NCBI GenBank assembly: GCA_965603355.1 | Contig: CBFDCQ010000039.1 | Span: forward strand, 1 to 29,144 | Length of the DNA: 29,144 nt | Direction of reading: 5' to 3' | Origin: CBFDCQ01 sp965603355 | GTDB taxonomy: Bacteria > Hydrogenedentota > CAZGCA01 > CBFDCQ01 | Shown: positions 15,906 to 21,237 of the stretch, piece by piece | How the letters are laid out: each line of letters starts with the position of its first letter | Position numbering within the stretch: the stretch's first letter is position 1 | The notes under the pieces: generated by a model | What the model was told of the DNA's origin: nothing | What the model saw: the letters and a program-made list of their open reading frames with translations, nothing else | Databases searched by the model: none | Translations under genes and position numbers: made by a program

Positions 15906-16298
15906 CTAGCCAACCGCAACCGTTTGCGTTACCACCGTTGACAGCCCCTCAATAGTAAATGGCGGAACGTAGAAGCTATGCAGAGAATCCTGGACCGAAT
16001 CATACACCTCGAACATGTCCGCGCCGACAAGATGGAATATGCGGCGCATCCAGCCGCTCGGGCTGACAAGTTTGATGTCGCCGTTTCTGGCTCTTACCTG
16101 TCTTAAGCGCTCCACCAGAACGCCTATGCCCACATAGCTGATATCGCTGACATCCTCAAGATCCACTACGATATTACTCCGTCCGGACTTCATGCACTCG
16201 CCCAGTAGTTCCCGCACCTCTCCCGCGCCATCGGTATTGAGCTCGCCCTTAAGCTCGATAACCGTCACGTGTTCGCATTCCTTGCTCTTCACCGTCAT
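15906..16298 (-). CDS. STAS domain protein (anti-sigma factor antagonist-like)
   Basis: A 130-residue single STAS domain (about residues 8-112), the fold of SpoIIAA-type anti-anti-sigma factors. Seen here: VTVIELKGELNTDGAGEVRELL, NIVVDLEDVSDISYVGIGVLVERL and GDIKLVSPSGWMRRIFHLVGADMFEVYDS. In phospho-regulated members the loop reads DSSGLG; here the aligned stretch is SYVGIG, so the phosphorylated serine is valine and its neighbours are changed. Regulation by a partner kinase in the classical way is therefore unlikely. A strong AAAGGAGG lies 8 nt before the ATG. The gene sits inside the dcw operon between mraZ and rsmH, which is not the standard order. No partner kinase or sigma factor is in the window. 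About 17 residues after the domain are unlike the family. Confidence 0.88.
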   Translation of the reverse strand: MTVKSKECEHVTVIELKGELNTDGAGEVRELLGECMKSGRSNIVVDLEDVSDISYVGIGVLVERLRQVRARNGDIKLVSPSGWMRRIFHLVGADMFEVYDSVQDSLHSFYVPPFTIEGLSTVVTQTVAVG

Positions 16299-16379
16299 CC
16301 AAATGCCCTCCTTTGACTTAACACCAGCTCAAGAGAGTGCGCGTTAAGAAGCGCCAAACTTGCCAATAATCTTACCGGA

Positions 16380-16811
16380 CTACCACAGCTCTTCGGCTAT
16401 CTGTTCGTAACTCTCCTTCGAATCCTGTGAGAACGATTCCCAGCCCGCCTTATCCCAAACCTCAAGCCTGCTCTGAACGCCTATGATGACGACGTCCTTC
16501 TCTATGTGCGCGTGCTCCCGCAGGTTTGCCGGAATGAATATCCTGCCCTGCTTGTCCAGCGAGCACTCCGCCGCGCCGGAGAAGAACATCCTCGTGAAGC
16601 GACGCGCGTTCGATTTCTCTAACGGCAACGAGGCTAGCCGCTCCTCATGTGCCCCCCATTGCTGCGTCGAGAAGAGAAACAGACATTCATCGAGGCCCCG
16701 CGTTATAATGAAGCTTGTGACGCCCTCTTGTTTCATGACGTCACGTACACGCGAGGGAATGATCAATCTCCCTTTCTCGTCGAGCGAGTGTTCGTATTCA
16801 CCGTAGAACAT
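16380..16811 (-). CDS. mraZ: Transcriptional regulator MraZ
   Basis: A 143-residue DNA-binding protein with two AbrB-like SpoVT/MraZ half-domains: the first with HSLDEKGRLIIPSRVRD (about 8-24) and the second with CSLDKQGRIFIPANLRE. The duplicated D-x-K/Q-G-R-x-x-I-P motif is diagnostic. MraZ forms a ring and represses its own dcw operon by binding tandem TGGG-type boxes. ATG 16811 begins at the family start MFYGEYEHSLD; the frame is open 18 codons upstream, but that extension would include the promoter downstream region and is not conserved. First gene of the operon, 81 nt before the STAS gene. Confidence 0.96.
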   Translation of the reverse strand: MFYGEYEHSLDEKGRLIIPSRVRDVMKQEGVTSFIITRGLDECLFLFSTQQWGAHEERLASLPLEKSNARRFTRMFFSGAAECSLDKQGRIFIPANLREHAHIEKDVVIIGVQSRLEVWDKAGWESFSQDSKESYEQIAEELW

Positions 16812-16818
16812 TAACAGA

Positions 16819-16883
16819 GCCCATGAAATCTGATTCCCTCCACTTTCTCCCCTTTCGCACCACATTGTACCCCATACGCACCA
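16819..16883 (-). promoter_or_regulatory. Phased G-rich boxes, candidate MraZ operator
   Basis: Read on the - strand, G-rich pentamers TGGTG, TGGGG, TGGTG, AGGGG, TGGAG and TGGGC begin at 16883, 16874, 16862, 16853, 16842 and 16823, that is at offsets 0, 9, 21, 30, 41 and 60. The spacing of about one helical turn matches known MraZ sites (TGGGN repeats every 10 bp). They overlap the promoter spacer and the leader. Confidence 0.5.
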
Positions 16884-16893
16884 TTTTTGTCAA
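16864..16893 (-). promoter_or_regulatory. Sigma70-like promoter of the dcw operon
   Basis: On the - strand TTGACA (16893-16888) and TACAAT (16869-16864) are separated by 18 bp, about 53 nt before the mraZ ATG. The stretch from here to the permease stop (16894-17127) holds no gene or repeat that I can recognise. Confidence 0.75.
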
Positions 16894-17127
16894 GTAAAAA
16901 ATTCACCTATCTCAAGGAGACACAATTAGATCGTAATCCGACGGTGATTCGATGGATCCACCGGCAACGTTTCTCCCACATCATGCAGTGGTGTCACCGT
17001 AGGCAGGACCAACACCTAGTGGTTTTAGTCGTAAGCGAGGTTTTCGTCTTTCTCGTCTCTTTGTCCACACGTTTTCATTACAGGAAAGTTGTTGCCGAAT
17101 CGCTGCGACCACTCATCATGCCCGAGA

Positions 17128-18231
17128 CTAATGACATTTGGGGATCGATTCCGACTCGCATGTGGCAGGAACGTCTGGTCTCTTAAGAAGCCTTGCTCGC
17201 AGGAACGCGTATACTCCGAGCGCTATCAGTATGACTACCGAAGACATCTTGAGGGCGGGAGGAAGCATCCCCGCATGTCTGCCGACGACAGCGTGCGCGG
17301 CTATTCCGAACCGCGTGTAGAAAGCGTCCAGCAGAAGGCCCATGCCCACAGCTACCGCAGCAATGCATCCGAGATAGATGGCCAGGGCGCCTCGACCAAG
17401 GTATCGGGCCACCATGGTCATGGTGGCCGCGTTGGTCGCGGGACCTGCAAGCAGGAACACTAGCGCGGCGCCCGGCGAGACTCCCTTCAAAACCAGCGCA
17501 GCTGCGATCGGCGTTGAGCCTGCGGCGCAGATGTAAATCGGTATACCTACCGCCAGCATTATCAACATTGACGACAGACCCGATGAAAGATGGTTCTGAA
17601 CGAAGTCGTCCGGCACAAAATGCGTCACAACTCCCGCAATAACGATGCCGGCAAAAAGCCATTTCGCTATGTCACTGTAGAAGTCGATGAAAGCGTATTT
17701 CAGCGTTGCGACAACCTTTTCCCCGAACCCGTGCACGTGCGTTTCCTCATCGTTCCCGTGGCAAAGGGCGCAGCTATTCTCCTGACCCTCGTTCCCGCCC
17801 GGATCGGCCTTCAGAAGCACGTTCGCGCTTACCCCCGTGAACAGAGCGGTCACGAACGCGGCTAACGGACGAAACACGGTGAACAGCGGATCGAGTAGCG
17901 CGTAGGTCAGCGAGATCGAGTCCACCCCCGTCTGCGGCGTGGCGATCATGAACGAAAGAGTTGAGCCGGTGGAGGCTCCCTGGCGTCTTATGGATAGTGC
18001 CGTGGGGACCACCCCGCACGAGCAAAGTGGTAAAGGCACCCCGATTAGAGCAGCTTTCAGTACCGACCCAAAACTGCTCTTGCCCAAATGCCGCACTATC
18101 CTTTCAGCCGGAAAAGCCACATATATCACACCAGCGAGCAACAGGCCGAACAATAAGTAAGGGCCCGAATCCGACAGTATTTCAAAGGATGCCCGGATAA
18201 TTCCCACGACATGGTTCGCTACAACGTTCAT
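17128..18231 (-). CDS. SO_0444 family Cu/Zn-type metal efflux permease
   Basis: A 367-residue membrane protein of the DUF318/UPF0718 permease superfamily, most like the SO_0444 group of putative Cu/Zn exporters; ArsP organoarsenical exporters belong to the same superfamily. Two half-repeats are visible: GVPLPLCSCGVVPTALSIRRQGAS (65-88, Cys70-x-Cys72) with ATPQTGVDSIS, and the second half with PIYICAAGSTPIAAALVLKGVSPGAAL and GPATNAAT. The loop between them carries a probable metal-binding patch, Cys154-x2-Cys157-His158 followed by His165 and His167. The C terminus ends in K-C-H with another Cys eight residues before. About eight hydrophobic helices are seen. GGGAGAG lies about 8 nt before the ATG. 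It is 47 nt downstream of an arsR-type gene with shared promoter, so metal-induced expression is likely. The exact metal cannot be read from sequence. Confidence 0.85.
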   Translation of the reverse strand: MNVVANHVVGIIRASFEILSDSGPYLLFGLLLAGVIYVAFPAERIVRHLGKSSFGSVLKAALIGVPLPLCSCGVVPTALSIRRQGASTGSTLSFMIATPQTGVDSISLTYALLDPLFTVFRPLAAFVTALFTGVSANVLLKADPGGNEGQENSCALCHGNDEETHVHGFGEKVVATLKYAFIDFYSDIAKWLFAGIVIAGVVTHFVPDDFVQNHLSSGLSSMLIMLAVGIPIYICAAGSTPIAAALVLKGVSPGAALVFLLAGPATNAATMTMVARYLGRGALAIYLGCIAAVAVGMGLLLDAFYTRFGIAAHAVVGRHAGMLPPALKMSSVVILIALGVYAFLRARLLKRPDVPATCESESIPKCH

Positions 18232-18278
18232 TGCATTTCTCTCCCAACAATTACGGCAGGAGCACCGTATCTATTTCC

Positions 18279-18623
18279 CTATCTGTGGCGAACGTGTTCC
18301 AGCCCTTCGCCAAACAGCGTTATAATATGTTCGTCATCCAACAAGTACAGCGTGTTCTTTCCCTCTTTCCTGCACTTCACGAGTCGCAGCGCTCGCAAGT
18401 AACGCAGCTGATGTGAGACAGCCGACGGCGTCATCTCCAGCATACCTGCCAAGTCGTGCACGCAAAGCTCCTTACGAGACAGCAGATCGAGCATCCTCAC
18501 CCGCGTCGCGTCGCCCAAGGCCGCGAAGGTCTCCGCCAACTCGGATGCAATATCGTGGTGAATCATAGTCTTGGAGAGCTTCTTCGCTTCGGGAATGCTT
18601 AACCTGCAAAAGTCACCTTTCAT
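18279..18623 (-). CDS. ArsR/SmtB family metal-sensing repressor
   Basis: A 114-residue winged-helix repressor. Seen here: FAALGDATRVRMLDLL, KELCVHDLAGML, the recognition helix TPSAVSHQLRYLRALRLV and the wing CRKEGKNTLYLL. The C-terminal helix has Asp97-x-His99-x10-His110-x2-His113, the pattern of the alpha5 zinc site of SmtB/CzrA-type sensors. Cys54 and Cys6 could form an alpha3N-type site, but the second cysteine of CVC is His56, so zinc or cobalt sensing through alpha5 is the better inference. The start is ATG 18623 with AAGGAAAGG upstream; an upstream ATG at 18692 touches its purine run and lies within the promoter. It heads the operon with the efflux permease. Confidence 0.9.
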   Translation of the reverse strand: MKGDFCRLSIPEAKKLSKTMIHHDIASELAETFAALGDATRVRMLDLLSRKELCVHDLAGMLEMTPSAVSHQLRYLRALRLVKCRKEGKNTLYLLDDEHIITLFGEGLEHVRHR

Positions 18624-18658
18624 GAGACGCCTTTCCTTCAAGACCTTACAGAAACATG

Positions 18659-18672
18659 TGAGCAATTGTTCA
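18659..18672 (-). promoter_or_regulatory. Candidate ArsR/SmtB operator
   Basis: TGAACAATTGCTCA (- strand) is a 14-bp palindrome with one mismatch, fitting the TGAA-N6-TTCA core of SmtB/CzrA-type operators. It begins 10 nt after the -10 box, covering the predicted start of transcription, an ideal site for repression. Confidence 0.65.
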
Positions 18673-18682
18673 TCCGTAACTG

Positions 18683-18711
18683 AGTATAGCATCCTTCCGG
18701 CAGGTTGTCAA
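18683..18711 (-). promoter_or_regulatory. Near-consensus promoter of the arsR-permease operon
   Basis: TTGACA (18711-18706) and TATACT (18688-18683) on the - strand with exactly 17 bp between them, 60 nt before the repressor start codon. Confidence 0.8.
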
Positions 18712-18859
18712 GTCCGATCACGGGAGCCTATCGACCGCCCAGGGACACCGAATGGGAGATTCACGCAGCTCGGGCGATGCACAAGCCAACACGCGTTTGG
18801 ATTGGCACCATTGAACAAGCATTCTGCTGCACTACTCGCATAAGCGCAGTATTCTCAAT

Positions 18860-18889
18860 TTGATAGTACTGGGTGTTTTCTGCTACAAT
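18860..18889 (+). promoter_or_regulatory. Promoter for the first secreted-protein gene
   Basis: TTGATA (18860-18865) and TACAAT (18884-18889) with 18 bp spacing; a second -10-like TATACT follows at 18890. It lies about 80 nt before the start codon at 18971. Nothing else is recognised between the arsR promoter and here. Confidence 0.55.
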
Positions 18890-18970
18890 TATACTGTAGA
18901 GTGTTGTAGGCTAACGGAAGACGGGCCTGGTATTTCGAGTGTGTAGACCTCATGCGGAAGGAGGTTTCGC

Positions 18971-21052
18971 ATGTACCGAATCTTTGTGTTTGCTCTCGTC
19001 CTGACTGTCCTATTCTGTCTGGCTCCGACGGAAACGTACGCGCAGGTTGAGTACGGAACGAGCGCCGCTGCCGGTGTGGACATAGCCGGCATCCCGGACG
19101 ATCCCGGTTTCGAGGAAAACCTTGGCGGAACGCCCGCTTCAGCACACGCGGACCTTGTCGACGCAGTCGCCGACTCAATCGTTGGCATGAACAACGTCTC
19201 CTCCCTGACACAGATTACTGATACGGCTTATTCCAACGCGTTGACGAGCGCATTCTTCTGGGATACTTTCACGGCGACATCAGCATCTCTCCCGTCCGGG
19301 ACGCCCACGACCGTTACCTTCTCGGTAGAACTGGGTGCCGAACTGAGCGCTTCCTCCAACGATCCCGCCATCGTCGAGACCGACGTCGTGTCGATCATGG
19401 CCGTCGACATATACTCCGTCAGTCTCAGAGGCGGGCTTCCTGAAGAGGAGCTGGACTTGTTCGTCGGAAGCGCCCTCTTAGATGCAGTAAGCGGGCTAGA
19501 ATTGATGGACGATCTCGAGGGCAGCGGTTTCCAGGAAGTTCCTGAAACGAACGGATACGCGGCAAGTCTCAGCGGGTTCGCAATACCTATAGCTATAGAT
19601 ACCACGGTAGGATCGTCGTTTTCCCTGAAACTCTCCGTCGAGACTTTGTCCAGCGTCGCGCGGACACTGAGCGATGGAAGCGCCGCCGCCGACTTGCGCG
19701 ACAGTCTTCGTATAGTCGAAATTCAGACTGAGAATGGAGTCGATCTGGCAAGAGCTAGCGGCGTCACGGAACCGGCGCCGGTCGCAGTTCTTTCTACCGA
19801 CGTCACAAGTGGGGGCAGACCGTTGGAGGTGGAGTTCACTGATGAATCCATCGGCACGATCACGAGTTGGCTATGGGATTTCGGCGACGGGGACACCAGC
19901 ACTGAACAAGACGCGTCTCATACGTATTATTACGCGGGCGATTATACTGCCACGCTCACCGTGACCGGTCCGGCCGGTTCGGATATTGAGACCGTCCTGA
20001 TACACGTCGACCAGACGCCGTCCGGCGTTGACAGGTACAAGACCATCATAGACGACATTAAGGTGGTGTATAACAAAGGAGGGTGCTTTGCGCGGCACAA
20101 CGAAGTTGACGGCACGCTGACCATAGACATCTGGGAGGACGACGGTATACTGACCGTAACCTGCCTCGAGGAGGCATCCACCTACTGGGGGCCGCGGTGC
20201 GACATCTACATTCACGCGCCCGATACTTCCGTCAAGATGATCAAACTGATCGGGAGTCTCGAAACGGATCTATATGTCTGCGGACAGGTCGGGTACGTCA
20301 AGAAGTTCATCTTGAAGCACGGTTTTGTGGGCGACACGAGCTTCTACGGCCCGGAAGTCGGCCTGGGCAGCGCCGTACAAGATCCCCCGAAGAAGATCCT
20401 TCTCAAGTGGGGCTCTACGACTGCACCCGTGCTCGGAGTCGAGTACCCGGAACTCCGCTCCAACCCCGCCGGCGCAGAACTTTCGCGCGGGCAAGTCGAA
20501 CCCTCCATAATCCAGTTGAAGTCAAAACCTTTTGACCTGCTGCCCGACGAAGGCGACCCCAATACAGATGAGCAGTATGACGACCCTGAGGAACGTGCTT
20601 TTGCGGCCGCTTCGGTGCTGGCCGAGACGAAGGCGGAGTACGAAGTCGATATCGGGGATGTAAAGGTGCGTTACACAGAGCCAGGTTGCCTCGCGTACAC
20701 CCACCCTTCGAATGGCACGCTGACCATCGAGATCTCAGACAGCGACGGCATACTGAAGGTGAAGTGCGGCGAAGAAGCGTACGTCGACTGGGGCGACTTC
20801 TGTGATATATACATAGATGCGCCCGATGCGTCAATCGAGACGATGATTCTTAAGGGCACACCCGAGACACAACTTCACGTTTGCGGCGAGGTGGGTCACG
20901 TGGAGAACTTCAAGCTGAAATACGGTTGCGTTGGCGATACGGAACCTTACGGTCCGGAGTTCGGTTTGTACAACACCGGGCTTGGCTTGCCAAACAAGAT
21001 ACTGATCGTGTGGGGCTGGGCAACAGCGCCGGTGCTGGGCGTGTCCGAGTAG
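18971..21052 (+). CDS. Secreted PKD-domain protein with paired C-terminal cysteine domains
   Basis: A 693-residue exported protein. Residues 1-24 form a signal peptide (hydrophobic core, cleavage likely after TETYA). Residues about 25-268 are a beta-rich region I do not recognise. A PKD domain follows (about 269-346) with the hallmark WLWDFGDGDTSTE and AGDYTATLTV. The C-terminal half holds two copies of an unrecognised 138-residue domain (355-492 and 556-693) joined by an acidic linker of 63 residues. The copies align without gaps: Cys372/573, 398/599, 410/611 and 437/638 correspond, as do CDIYI-AP, VCG-V, VGDT and TAPVLGV. A strong AAGGAGGT precedes the ATG. No sortase or PEP-CTERM signal ends the protein, so the C-terminal pair may itself be the surface-binding or assembly part (inference). 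The next gene shares this module. Confidence 0.8.
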   Translation: MYRIFVFALVLTVLFCLAPTETYAQVEYGTSAAAGVDIAGIPDDPGFEENLGGTPASAHADLVDAVADSIVGMNNVSSLTQITDTAYSNALTSAFFWDTFTATSASLPSGTPTTVTFSVELGAELSASSNDPAIVETDVVSIMAVDIYSVSLRGGLPEEELDLFVGSALLDAVSGLELMDDLEGSGFQEVPETNGYAASLSGFAIPIAIDTTVGSSFSLKLSVETLSSVARTLSDGSAAADLRDSLRIVEIQTENGVDLARASGVTEPAPVAVLSTDVTSGGRPLEVEFTDESIGTITSWLWDFGDGDTSTEQDASHTYYYAGDYTATLTVTGPAGSDIETVLIHVDQTPSGVDRYKTIIDDIKVVYNKGGCFARHNEVDGTLTIDIWEDDGILTVTCLEEASTYWGPRCDIYIHAPDTSVKMIKLIGSLETDLYVCGQVGYVKKFILKHGFVGDTSFYGPEVGLGSAVQDPPKKILLKWGSTTAPVLGVEYPELRSNPAGAELSRGQVEPSIIQLKSKPFDLLPDEGDPNTDEQYDDPEERAFAAASVLAETKAEYEVDIGDVKVRYTEPGCLAYTHPSNGTLTIEISDSDGILKVKCGEEAYVDWGDFCDIYIDAPDASIETMILKGTPETQLHVCGEVGHVENFKLKYGCVGDTEPYGPEFGLYNTGLGLPNKILIVWGWATAPVLGVSE
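20033..21049 (+). repeat. A-linker-B domain pair, first protein
   Basis: Domain A is 20033-20446 and domain B is 20636-21049, 414 bp each, aligned at a constant offset of 603 bp. Four cysteines are at identical positions in both. Domain A shares IWEDDG, GFVGDT and CGQVGYV with domain A of the next protein; domain B shares PGCLAY, WGDFCDIYIDAP and FKLKYG with domain B of the next protein. Confidence 0.85.
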
Positions 21053-21237
21053 TGCAGGCCCGTTGCGTGTCACGTTAGCTCATACAGAGGCGGCGGCAAG
21101 CCCGCTGGCCGTTGCCGGTGCAGGACATAAAGACCGCGTTTTAGGGGAATAGCGCCATCGAGATGACACGGTTGCATGAATAGTCGCAGTAGCCGTGCAT
21201 CTGATTTGTCGCTGAATACCAGGGAGGGAGTGTAGCT

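Noticed and set aside
21094..21117. Hairpin after the first secreted-protein gene as a terminator
   Set aside because: The stem is only 6 bp with a long loop and no T tract, so read-through into the next gene is likely.
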